From positions 947,501-1,011,500 of the forward strand of contig JAXIVH010000038.1 in NCBI GenBank assembly GCA_036785325.1: a stretch of 64,000 nucleotides of DNA. Reading direction: 5' to 3'. A program made the position numbers and the translations under genes. Below, one piece after another: positions 12,621-24,978 of this stretch (position 1 is its first letter; each line of letters starts with the position of its first letter). The stretch is from Urophycis tenuis. Its lineage: Eukaryota > Chordata > Actinopteri > Gadiformes > Phycidae. A model generated the notes under the pieces. The model saw only the letters and a program-made list of their open reading frames with translations. It made no database searches and was not told the origin of the DNA.

Positions 12621-13305
12621 AATCACTTACTTGGAACGGCATGATCCCACATCGCTGTGAAGGGATGGCGTTAACCAGGTGGGCGTGCAACCCCTCGAGA
12701 GAGTTGCTGCCTCGCCGGCACTTGTACTTGTTCAGCCGGATGCAGTTCTTCACAACCACCTTCACAGAGACATACAGCTGTATGCCAGGGGGGTCCTGTA
12801 ACACACAACCTATTGCAAGGTCCTCATTTATGCTGGTGTCATTTTGAAATGTTACCATATACAAGTTTGAATGGTTTTGACACACGATGACTGCAGAGAC
12901 AGCTGCAGGATGGCCCACGAAGCAGGACGGAGGGGGCCTGTGGCTGTGCGGGGAGGACCAGCGGTATGGGTGCTGCCGACACAGGGGGCGGGCGGGCCAC
13001 AGGCTGATGCAGCAGGAGGCCTCGGCTGGAGGCGGGTGGGCGCAGGAGGCTTCGGCCGGGTGGAGGACGACAACGCAGTGGGCTGAACGGGCCGGTTGGT
13101 GGGAGTCACAGGCTCTGGCTCATCAACAAATAACCTGGAAATATAAAATACACACGTGATCAGTATTGATATTGATATCTTTTATAAGAACACTGTTCAT
13201 ACCGTTTAGACTTTTTATACAACTGTTTATACAATGTCCATACTGTTTATTTATTAATGTTTATCACTGAAAAATAAAGGTGACTTGGTATGACTTGTGT
13301 GCTAT
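12340..13305 (-). repeat. Exon-bearing insert, copy 7
   Basis: Complete A-type insert, near-identical to copies 3 and 5. Repeat tract 12524-12617. Confidence 0.9.
12631..13134 (-). pseudogene. Captured exon fragment, open allele (copy 7)
   Basis: Same exon, open allele (CGA intact, Q allele), both splice motifs present. Confidence 0.65.
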
Positions 13306-14160
13306 TTTCTTTCCACAGCCAACAGAACACACATGAATCAGCTTATTATTTCGACGACCCATGGGCAAATATAGTCATGCCATACGTCGTTGGAAAGCTT
13401 AGATTTCCCCGTTTAAAATGAGCCCATCTCCGAGCAATTTGGTTGCTCACAGACAAATCTGCGTCAGGTTGACTGAAGTCTACACAGCAGCTAAAGACAT
13501 ACCTTCAACGTTTCAATTAACATCAATCTTTCCTTACAGAACACAAATTAATTAGCTTAGTATTTCAACGACCCTTTAGTGAATATAGTCTTGCCATACG
13601 CCGTTGGAAAGCTTAGATTTCCCCGCTTAAAATGAGCCCATCCGCGAGCAGTCTGGTTGATCACAGACTAAACTGCGTCAGGTTGACTAAAGTCTACCCA
13701 GCAGCTAAAAACATACCTTCAACGTTTCAATTAACATCAATCTTTCCTTACAGAACACAAATTAATTAGCTTAGTATTTCAACGACCCATGAGTCAATAT
13801 ACTCTTGCTATACGCCGTTGGAAAGCTTAGATTTCCCTGCTTAAAATGATTCCATCCGCGAGCAGTCTGGTTGCTCACAGACAAAACTGCGTCAGGTTGA
13901 CTGAAGTCTACCCAGCAGCTAAAAACATACCTTCAACGTTTCAATTAAGATCAATCTTTCAATAAAGAACAGAAATTAATTAGCTTAGTATTTCAACGAC
14001 CCATGACTCAATATAGTCTTGCCATACGCCGTTGGGAACCTTAGATTTCCCCGCTTAAAATGAGCCCATCCGCGAGCAATTTGGTTGCTCACAGACTAAA
14101 CTGCGTCAGGTTGAATGAAGTCTACCCAGCAGCTAAAAACATACCTTCAACTTTTCAATT
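13306..14160 (+). repeat. 214-bp satellite, 4 units
   Basis: 855 bp, 4 units, matching the spacer at 9885-10740 almost base for base; this is the second period of the ~3.42-kb higher-order repeat. Confidence 0.95.
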
Positions 14161-14400
14161 CACGCGTTTTTTTTGTAACACGTGTAGCTATGATAAAGGA
14201 CACATGTTTTGGCCTGTTTTATTATTCATAGTTGGCTTAACAGTAATAGAATATTATTATATGCTATAAGTGACCAGACGTCCGAGATCAAAACTGGGAG
14301 CATAATCCCCGAGAAGGGGGAAAAAAAGGGTCAGCTATGTTTAAGTATATATATATATGTGTGTGTATATATAAGTGTGTGTGTGTGTGTATATATGCGC

Positions 14401-14435
<35 letters not shown>

Positions 14436-15120
14436 AATCACTTACTTGGAACGGACTGATCCCACATCGCTGTGAAGGGATGGCGTTAACCAGGTGGGCG
14501 TGCAACCCCTCGAGAGAGTTGCTGCCTCACCGGCACTTGTACTTGTTCAGCCGGATGCAGTTCTTCACAACCACCTTCACAGAGACATACAGCTGTATGC
14601 CAGGGGGGTCATGTAACACACAACCTATTGCAAGGTCCTCATTTATGCTGGTGTCATTTTGAAATGTTACCATATACAAGTTTGAATGGTTTTGACACAA
14701 GATGACTGCAGAGACAGCTGCAGGATGGCCCACGAAGCAGGACGGAGGGGGCCTGTGGCTGTGCGGGGAGGACCAGCGGTATGGGTGCTGCCGACACAGG
14801 GGGCGGGCGGGCCACAGGCTGACGCAGCAGGAGGCCTCGGCTGGAGGCGGGTGGGCGCAGGAGGCTTCGGCCGGGTGGAGGACGACAACGCAGTGGGCTG
14901 AACGGGCCGGTTGGTGGGAGTCACAGGCTCTGGCTCATCAACAAATAACCTGGAAATATAAAATACACACGTGATCAGTATTGATATTGATATCTTTTAT
15001 AAGAACACTGTTCATACCGTTTACACTTTTTATACAACTGTTTATACAATGTCCATACTGTTTATTTATTAATGTTTATCACTGAAAAATAAAGGTGACT
15101 TGGTATGACTTGTGTGCTAT
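14161..15120 (-). repeat. Exon-bearing insert, copy 8
   Basis: Complete B-type insert. Repeat tract 14345-14431. Confidence 0.9.
14446..14949 (-). pseudogene. Captured exon fragment, stop allele (copy 8)
   Basis: Same exon; TGA at 14527-14529. Two private changes: GGAACGGACTGATCC instead of GGAACGGCATGATCC next to the donor, and GACACAAGATG instead of GACACACGATG. Confidence 0.65.
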
Positions 15121-15761
15121 TTTCTTTCCACAGCCAACAGAACACACATGAATCAGCTTATTATTTCGACGACCCATGGGCAAATATAGTCATGCCATAC
15201 GTCGTTGGAAAGCTTAGATTTCCCCGTTTAAAATGAGCCCATCTCCGAGCAATTTGGTTGCTCACAGACAAATCTGCGTCAGGTTGACTGAAGTCTACAC
15301 AGCAGCTAAAGACATACCTTCAACGTTTCAATTAACATCAATCTTTCCTTACAGAACACAAATGAATTAGCTTAGTATGTCAACGACCCTTTAGTGAATA
15401 TAGTCTTGCCATACGCTGTTGGAAAGCTTAGATTTCCCCGCTTAAAATGAGCCCATCCGCGAGCAGTCTGGTTGATCACAGACAAAACTGCGTCAGGTTG
15501 ACTGAAGTCTACCCAGCAGCTAAAAACATACCTTCAACGTTTCAATTAAGATCAATCTTTCAATAAAGAACAGAAATTAATTAGCTTAGTATTTCAACGA
15601 CCCATGACTCAATATAGTCTTGCCATACGCCGTTGGGAACCTTAGATTTCCCCGCTTAAAATGAGCCCATCCGCGAGCAATTTGGTTGCTCACAGACTAA
15701 ACTGCGTCAGGTTGAATGAAGTCTACCCAGCAGCTAAAAACATACCTTCAACTTTTCAATT
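15121..15761 (+). repeat. 214-bp satellite, 3 units
   Basis: 641 bp, 3 units, matching 11698-12339. Confidence 0.95.
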
Positions 15762-16005
15762 CACGCGTTTTTTTTGTAATACGTGTAGCTATGATAAAGG
15801 ACACATGTTTTGGCCTGTTTTATTATTCATAGTTGGCTTAACAGTAATAGAATATTATTATATGCTATAAGTGACCAGACGTCCGAGATCAAAACTGGGA
15901 GCATAATCCCCGAGAAGGGGGAAAAAAAGGGTCAGCTATGTTTAAGTATATATATATATGTGTGTGTATATATAAGTGTGTGTGTGTGTGTGTATATATG
16001 CGCGC

Positions 16006-16036
<31 letters not shown>

Positions 16037-16721
16037 AATCACTTACTTGGAACGGCATGATCCCACATCGCTGTGAAGGGATGGCGTTAACCAGGTGGGC
16101 GTGCAACCCCTCGAGAGAGTTGCTGCCTCACCGGCACTTGTACTTGTTCAGCCGGATGCAGTTCTTCACAACCACCTTCACAGAGACATACAGCTGTATG
16201 CCAGGGGGGTCATGTAACACACAACCTATTGCAAGGTCCTCATTTATGCTGGTGTCATTTTGAAATGTTACCATATACAAGTTTGAATGGTTTTGACACA
16301 CGATGACTGCAGAGACAGCTGCAGGATGGCCCACGAAGCAGGACGGAGGGGGCCTGTGGCTGTGCGGGGAGGACCAGCGGTATGGGTGCTGCCGACACAG
16401 GGGGCGGGCGGGCCACAGGCTGACGCAGCAGGAGGCCTCGGCTGGAGGCGGGTGGGCGCAGGAGGCTTCGGCCGGGTGGAGGACGACAACGCAGTGGGCT
16501 GAACGGGCCGGTTGGTGGGAGTCACAGGCTCTGGCTCATCAACAAATAACCTGGAAATATAAAATACACACGTGATCAGTATTGATATTGATATCTTTTA
16601 TAAGAACACTGTTCATACCGTTTACACTTTTTATACAACTGTTTATACAATGTCCATACTGTTTATTTATTAATGTTTATCACTGAAAAATAAAGGTGAC
16701 TTGGTATGACTTGTGTGCTAT
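15762..16721 (-). repeat. Exon-bearing insert, copy 9
   Basis: Complete B-type insert where the A-B alternation would predict an A type. Repeat tract 15945-16033. Confidence 0.9.
16047..16550 (-). pseudogene. Captured exon fragment, stop allele (copy 9)
   Basis: Same exon and splice motifs; TGA at 16128-16130; H allele. Confidence 0.65.
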
Positions 16722-19700
16722 TTTCTTTCCACAGCCAACAGAACACACATGAATCAGCTTATTATTTCGACGACCCATGGGCAAATATAGTCATGCCATA
16801 CGTCGTTGGAAAGCTTAGATTTCCCCGTTTAAAATGAGCCCATCTCCGAGCAATTTGGTTGCTCACAGACAAATCTGCGTCAGGTTGACTGAAGTCTACA
16901 CAGCAGCTAAAGACATACCTTCAACGTTTCAATTAACATCAATCTTTCCTTACAGAACACAAATGAATTAGCTTAGTATTTCAACGACCCTTTAGTGAAT
17001 ATAGTCTTGCCATACGCCGTTGGAAAGCTTAGATTTCCCCGCTTAAAATGAGCCCATCCGCGAGCAGTCTGGTTGATCACAGACTAAACTGCGTCAGGTT
17101 GACTGAAGTCTACCCAGCAGCTAAAAACATAACTTCAACGTTTCAATTAACATCAATCTTTCCTTACAGAACACAAATTAATTAGCTTAGTATTTCAACG
17201 ACCCTTTGGTGAATATAGTCTTGCCATACGCCGTTGGAAAGCTTAGATTTCCCCGCTTATAATGAGCCCATCCCCGAGCAAATTGGTTGCTCACAGAGAA
17301 AACTGTGTCAGGTTGAGTGAAGTCTACCCAGCAGCTAAAAACATACCTTCAACGTTTCAATTAACATCAATCTTTCCTTACAGAACACTAATTAATTAGC
17401 TTAGTATTTCAACGACCCATGAGTCAATATAGTCTTGCCATACGCCGTTGGAAAGCTTAGATTTCCCCGCTTAAAATGAGCCCATCCGCGAGCAGTCTGG
17501 TTGATCACAGACTAAACTGCCTCAGGTTGAATGAAGTCTACCCAGCAGCTAAAAACATACCTTTAACGTTTCAATTAACATCAATCTTTCCTTACAGAAC
17601 ACAAATTAATTAGCTTAGTATTTCAACGGCCCTTTGGTGAATATAGTCTTGCCATACGCCGTTGGAAAGCTTAGATTTCCCCGCTTATAATGAGCCCATC
17701 CCCGAGCAATTTGGTTGCTCACAGACAAATCTGCGTCAGGTTGACTGAAGTCTACACAGCAGCTAAAGACATACCTTCAACGTTTCAATTAACATCAATC
17801 TTTCCTTACAGAACACAAATTAATTAGCTTAGTATTTAAACGACCCATGAGTCAATATAGTCTTGCCATACGCCGTTGGAAAGCTTAGATTTCCCCGCTT
17901 AAAATGAGCCCATCCCCGAGCAGTCTGGTTGATCACAGACTAAACTGCGTCAGGTTGACTGAAGTCTACCCAGCAGCTAAAAACATACCTTCAACGTTTC
18001 AATTAACATCAATCTTTCCTTACAGAACACAAATTAATTAGCTTAGTATTTCAACGGCCCTTTGGTGAATATAGTCTTACCATACGCCGTTGAAAAGCTT
18101 AGATTTCCCTGCTTAAAATGAGCCCATCCGCCAGCAGTCTGGTTGATCACAGACTAAACTGCGTCAGGTTGACTGAAGTCTACCCAGCAGCTAAAAACAT
18201 ACCTTCAACGTTTCAATTAACATCAATCTTTCCTTACAGAACACTAATTAATTAGCTTAGTATTTCAACGACCCATGAGTCAATATAGTCTTGCCATACG
18301 CCGTTGGAAAGCTTAGATTTCCCCGCTTAAAATGAGCCCATCCGCGAGCAGTCTGGTTGATCACAGACTAAACTGCGTCAGGTTGAATGAAGTCTACCCA
18401 GCAGCTAAAAACATACCTTTAACGTTTCAATTAACATCAATCTTTCCTTACAGAACACAAATTAATTAGCTTAGTATTTCAACGGCCCTTTGGTGAATAT
18501 AGTCTTGCCATTGGCCGTTGGAAAGCTTAGATTTCCCCGCTTATAATGAGCCCATCCACGAGCAATTTGGTTGCTCACAGACAAATCTGCGTCAGGTTGA
18601 CTGAAGTCTACACAGCAGCTAAAGACATACCTTCAACGTTTCAATTTACATCAATCTTTCCTTACAGAACACAAATTAATTAGCTTAGTATTTAAACGAC
18701 CCATGAGTCAATATAGTCTTGCCATACGCCGTTGGAAAGCTTAGATTTTCTCCGCTTAAAATGAGCCCATCCGCGAGCAGTCTGGTTGATCACAGACTAA
18801 ACTGCGTCAGGTTGACTGAAGTCTACCCAGCAGCTAAAAACATACCTTCAACGTTTCAATTAACATCAATCTTTCCTTACAGAACACAAATTAATTAGCT
18901 TAGTATTTCAACGACCCTTTGGTGAATATAGTCTTGCCATACGCCGTTGGAAAGCTTAGATTTCCCCGCTTATAATGAGCCCATCCCCGAGCAATTTGGT
19001 TGCTCACAGACTAAACTGCGTCAGGTTGACTGAAGTCTACCCAGCAGCTAAAAACATACCTTCAACGTTTCAATTAACATCAATCTTTCCTTACAGAACA
19101 CAAATTAATTAGCTTAGTATTTCAACGACCCATGAGTCAATATAGTCTTGCCATACGCCGTTGGAAAGCTTAGATTTCCCCGCTTAAAATGAGCCCATCC
19201 GCGAGCAGTCTGGTTGATCACAGACTAAACTGCGTCAGGTTGAATGAAGTCTACCCAGCAGCCAAAAACATACCTTTAACGTTTCAATTAACATCAATCT
19301 TTCCTTACAGAACACAAATTAATTAGCTTAGTATTTCAACGGCCCTTTGGTGAATATAGTCTTACCATACGCCGTTGAAAAGCTTAGATTTCCCTGCTTA
19401 AAATGAGCCTATCCGCCAGCAGTCTGGTTGATCACAGACAAAACTGTGTCAGGTTGAGTGAAGTCTACCCAGCAGCTAAAAACATACCTTCAACGTTTCA
19501 ATTAACATCAATCTTTCCTTACAGAACACAAATTAATTATCTTGGTATTTCAACGACCCATGAGTCAATATAGTCTTGCCATACGCCGTTGGAAAGCTTA
19601 GATTTCCCCGCTTAAAATGAGCCCATCCGCGAGCAGTCTGGTTGATCACAGACTAAACTGCGTCAGGTTGACTGAAGTCTACCCAGCAGCTAAAAACATA

Positions 19701-22700
19701 CCTTCAACGTTTCAATTAACATCAATCTTTCCTTACAGAACACAAATTAATTAGCTTAGTATTTCAACGACCCATGAGTCAATATAGTCTTGCCATACGC
19801 CGTTGGAAAGCTTAGATTTCCCCGCTTAAAATGAGCCCATCCGCGAGCAGTCTGGTTGATCACAGACTAAACTGCGTCAGGTTGAATGAAGTCTACCCAG
19901 CAGCCAAAAACATACCTTTAACGTTTCAATTAACATCAATCTTTCCTTACAGAACACAAATTAATTAGCTTAGTATTTCAACGGCCCTTTGGTGAATATA
20001 GTCTTACCATACGCCGTTGAAAAGCTTAGATTTCCCTGCTTAAAATGAGCCTATCCGCCAGCAGTCTGGTTGATCACAGACAAAACTGTGTCAGGTTGAG
20101 TGAAGTCTACCCAGCAGCTAAAAACATACCTTCAACGTTTCAATTAACATCAATCTTTCCTTACAGAACACAAATTAATTAGCTTAGTATTTCAACGACC
20201 CATGAGTCAATATAGTCTTGCCATACGCCGTTGGAAAGCTTAGATTTCCCCGCTTAAAATGAGCCCATCCGCGAGCAGTCTGGTTGATCACAGACTAAAC
20301 TGCGTCAGGTTGACTGAAGTCTACCCAGCAGCTAAAAACATACCTTCAACGTTTCAATTAACATCAATCTTTCCTTACAGAACACAAATTAATTATCTTA
20401 GTATTTCAACGACCCTTTGGTGAATATAGTCTTACCATACGCCGTTGAAAAGCTTAGATTTCCCTGCTTAAAATGAGCCTATCCGCCAGCAGTCTGGTTG
20501 ATCACAGACAAAACTGTGTCAGGTTGAGTGAAGTCTACCCAGCAGCTAAAAACATACCTTCAACGTTTCAATTAACATCAATCTTTCCTTACAGAACACA
20601 AATTAATTATCTTAGTATTTCAACGACCCATGAGTCAATATAGTCTTGCCATACGCCGTTGGAAAGCTTAGATTTCCCCGCTTAAAATGAGCCCATCCGC
20701 GAGCAGTCTGGTTGATCACAGACTAAACTGCGTCAGGTTGACTGAAGTCTACCCAGCAGCTAAAAACATACCTTCAACGTTTCAATTAACATCAATCTTT
20801 CCTTACAGAACACAAATTAATTAGCTTAGTATTTCAACGACCCTTTGGTGAATATAGTCTTGCCATACGCCGTTGGAAAGCTTAGATTTCCCCGCTTATA
20901 ATGAGCCCATCCCCTAGCAATTTGGTTACTCACAGACTAAACTGCGTCAGGTTGACTGAAGTCTACCCAGCAGCTAAAAACATACCTTCAACGTTTCAAT
21001 TAACATCAATCTTTCCTTACAGAACACAAATTAATTAGCTTAGTATTTCAACGACCCATGAGTCAATATAGTCTTGCCATACGCCGTTGGAAAGCTTAGA
21101 TTTCCCCGCTTAAAATGAGCCCATCCGCGAGCAGTCTGGTTGATCACAGACTAAACTGCTTCAGGTTGAATGAAGTCTACCCAGCAGCCAAAAACATACC
21201 TTTAACGTTTCAATTAACATCAATCTTTCCTTACAGAACACAAATTAATTAGCTTAGTATTTCAACGGCCCTTTGGTGAATATAGTCTTACCATACGCCG
21301 TTGAAAAGCTTAGATTTCCCTGCTTAAAATGAGCCTATCCGCCAGCAGTCTGGTTGATCACAGACAAAACTGTGTCAGGTTGAGTGAAGTCTACCCAGCA
21401 GCTAAAAACATACCTTCAACGTTTCAATTAACATCAATCTTTCCTTACAGAACACAAATTAATTATCTTAGTATTTCAACGACCCATGAGTCAATATAGT
21501 CTTGCCATACGCCGTTGGAAAGCTTAGATTTCCCCGCTTAAAATGAGCCCATCCGCGAGCAGTCTGGTTGATCACAGACTAAACTGCGTCAGGTTGACTG
21601 AAGTCTACCCAGCAGCTAAAAACATACCTTCAACGTTTCAATTAACATCAATCTTTCCTTACAGAACACAAATTAATTAGCTTAGTATTTCAACGACCCT
21701 TTGGTGAATATAGTCTTGCCATACGCCGTTGGAAAGCTTAGATTTCCCCGCTTATAATGAGCCCATCCCCGAGCAATTTGGTTGCTCACAGACTAAACTG
21801 CGTCAGGTTGACTGAAGTCTACCCAGCAGCTAAAAACATACCTTCAACGTTTCAATTAACATCAATCTTTCCTTACAGAACACAAATTAATTAGCTTAGT
21901 ATTTCAACGACCCATGAGTCAATATAGTCTTGCCATACGCCGTTGGAAAGCTTAGATTTCCCCGCTTAAAATGAGCCCATCCGCCAGCAGTCTGGTTGAT
22001 CACAGACAAAACTGTGTCAGGTTGAGTGAAGTCTACCCAGCAGCTAAAAACATACCTTCAACGTTTCAATTAACATCAATCTTTCCTTACAGAACACAAA
22101 TTAATTATCTTAGTATTTCAACGACCCATGAGTCAATATAGTCTTGCCATACGCCGTTGGAAAGCTTAGATTTCCCCGCTTAAAATGAGCCCATCCGCGA
22201 GCAGTCTGGTTGATCACAGACTAAACTGCGTCAGGTTGACTGAAGTCTACCCAGCAGCTAAAAACATACCTTCAACGTTTCAATTAACATCAATCTTTCC
22301 TTACAGAACACAAATTAATTAGCTTAGTATTTCAACGACCCTTTGGTGAATATAGTCTTGCCATACGCCGTTGGAAAGCTTAGATTTCCCCGCTTATAAT
22401 GAGCCGATCCCCGAGCAATTTGGTTGCTCACAGACTAAACTGCGTCAGGTTGACTGAAGTCTACCCAGCAGCTAAAAACATACCTTCAACGTTTCAATTA
22501 ACATCAATCTTTCCTTACAGAACACAAATTAATTAGCTTAGTATTTCAACGACCCATGAGTCAATATAGTCTTGCCATACGCCGTTGGAAAGCTTAGATT
22601 TCCCCGGTTAAAATGAGCCCATCCGCGAGCAGTCTGGTTGATCACAGACTAAACTGCGTCAGGTTGAATGAAGTCTACCCAGCAGCCAAAAACATACCTT

Positions 22701-23997
22701 TAACGTTTCAATTAACATATATCTTTCCTTACAGAACACAAATTAATTAGCTTAGTATTTCAACGGCCCTTTGGTGAATATAGTCCTACCATACGCCGTT
22801 GAAAAGCTTAGATTTCCCTGCTTAAAATGAGCCCATCCGCCAGCAGTCTGGTTGATCACAGACAAAACTGTGTCAGGTTGAGTGAAGTCTACCCAGCAGC
22901 TAAAAACATACCTTCAACGTTTCAATTAACATCAATCTTTCTTTACAGAACACAAATTAATTAGCTTAGTATTTCAACGACCCATGAGTCAATATAGTCT
23001 TGCCATACGCCGTTGGAAAGCTTAGATTTCCCCGCTTAAAATGAGCCCATCCGCGAGCAGTCTGGTTGATCACAGACTAAACTGCGTCAGGTTGAATGAA
23101 GTCTACCCAGCAGCCAAAAACATACCTTTAACGTTTCAATTAACATCAATCTTTCCTTACAGAACACAAATTAATTAGCTTAGTATTTCAACGGCCCTTT
23201 GGTGAATATAGTCTTACCATACGCCGTTGAAAAGCTTAGATTTCCCTGCTTAAAATGAGCCCATCCGCCAGCAGTCTGGTTGATCACAGACAAAACTGTG
23301 TCAGGTTGAGTGAAGTCTACCCAGCAGCTAAAAACATACCTTCAACGTTTCAATTAACATCAATCTTTCCTTACAGAACACAAATTAATTATCTTAGTAT
23401 TTCAACGACCCATGAGTCAATATTGTCTTGCCATACGCCGTTGGAAAGCTTAGATTTCCCCGCTTAAAATGAGCCCATCCCCAAGCAATTTGGTTGCTCA
23501 GAGACAGAACTGTGTCAGGTTGACTGAAGTCTACCCAGCAGCTAAAAACATACCTTCAACGTTTCAATTAACATCAATCTTTCCTTACAGATCACAAATT
23601 AATTAGCTTAGTATTTCAACGACCAATGAGTCAATATAGTCTTGCCATACGCCGTTGGAAAGCTTAGATTTCCCCGCTTAAAATGAGCCCATCCGCGAGC
23701 AGTCTGCTTGCTCACAGACAAAACTGCGTCAGGTTGACTGAAGTCTACCCAGCAGCTAAAAACATACCTTCAACGTTTCAATTAAGATCAATCTTTCAAT
23801 AAAGAACAGAAATTAATTAGCTTAGTATTTCAACGACCCATGAATCAATATAGTCTTGCCATACGCCGTTGGGAACCTTAGATTTCCCCGCTTAAAATGA
23901 GCCCATCCGCGAGCAGTCTGGTTGCTCACAGACTAAACTGCGTCAGGTTGAATGAAGTCTACCCAGCAGCTAAAAACATACCTTCAACTTTTCAATT
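16722..23997 (+). repeat. 214-bp satellite, 34 units without inserts
   Basis: The first long pure satellite stretch (7276 bp = 34 x 214). From about 18.9 kb the units form a recognisable rotation of three types: GATTTCCCCGCTTAAAATG with ATGAGTCA; CTTATAATGAGCCCATCCCC with GCAATTTGGTTGCTC; and CCGTTGAAAAGCTTAG with GATTTCCCTGCTT and CCGCCAGCAG. One unit at about 18745 has a 1-base insertion (GATTTTCTCCGC). Everything right of about 18.8 kb recurs about 9.75 kb downstream. Confidence 0.95.
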
Positions 23998-24230
23998 CAC
24001 GCGTTTTTTTTGTAATACGTGTAGCTATGATAAAGGACACATGTTTTGGCCTGTTTTATTATTCATAGTTGGCTTAACAGTAATAGAATATTATTATATG
24101 CTATAAGTGACCAGACGTCCGAGATCAAAACTGGGAGCATAATCCCCGAGAAGGGGGAAAAAAAGGGTCAGCTATGTTTAAGTATATATATATATGTGTG
24201 TGTATATATGCGTGTGTGTGTGTGTATATA

Positions 24231-24292
<62 letters not shown>

Positions 24293-24978
24293 AATCACTT
24301 ACTTGGAACGGCATGATCCCACATCGCTGTGAAGGGATGGCGTTAACCAGGTGGGCGTGCAACCCCTCGAGAGAGTTGCTGCCTCACCGGCACTTGTACT
24401 TGTTCAGCCGGATGCAGTTCTTCACAACCACCTTCACAGAGACATACAGCTGTATGCCAGGGGGGTCATGTAACACACAACCTATTGCAAGGTCCTCATT
24501 TATGCTGGTGTCATTTTGAAATGTTACCATATACAAGTTTGAATGGTTTTGACACACGATGACTGCAGAGACAGCTGCAGGATGGCCCACGAAGCAGGAC
24601 GGAGGGGGCCTGTGGCTGTGCGGGGAGGACCAGCGGTATGGGTGCTGCCGACACAGGGGGCGGGCGGGCCACAGGCTGACGCAGCAGGAGGCCTCGGCTG
24701 GAGGCGGGTGGGCGCAGGAGGCTTCGGCCGGGTGGAGGACGACAACGCAGTGGGCTGAACGGGCCGGTTGGTGGGAGTCACAGGCTCTGGCTCATCAACA
24801 AATAACCTGGAAATATAAAATACACACGTGATCAGTATTGATATTGATATCTTTTATAAGAACACTGTTCATACCGTTTACACTTTTTATACAACTGTTT
24901 ATACAATGTCCATACTGTTTATTTATTAATGTTTATCACTGAAAAATAAAGGTGACTTGGTATGACTTGTGTGCTATT
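23998..24978 (-). repeat. Exon-bearing insert, copy 10
   Basis: Complete insert inside copy A of the 9.75-kb duplication. Repeat tract 24182-24289, of the TATATGCGTGTG type shared with copies 1, 11 and 12. Confidence 0.9.
24303..24806 (-). pseudogene. Captured exon fragment, stop allele (copy 10)
   Basis: Same exon and splice motifs; TGA at 24384-24386; H allele. Paired with copy 11 by the 9.75-kb duplication. Confidence 0.65.
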
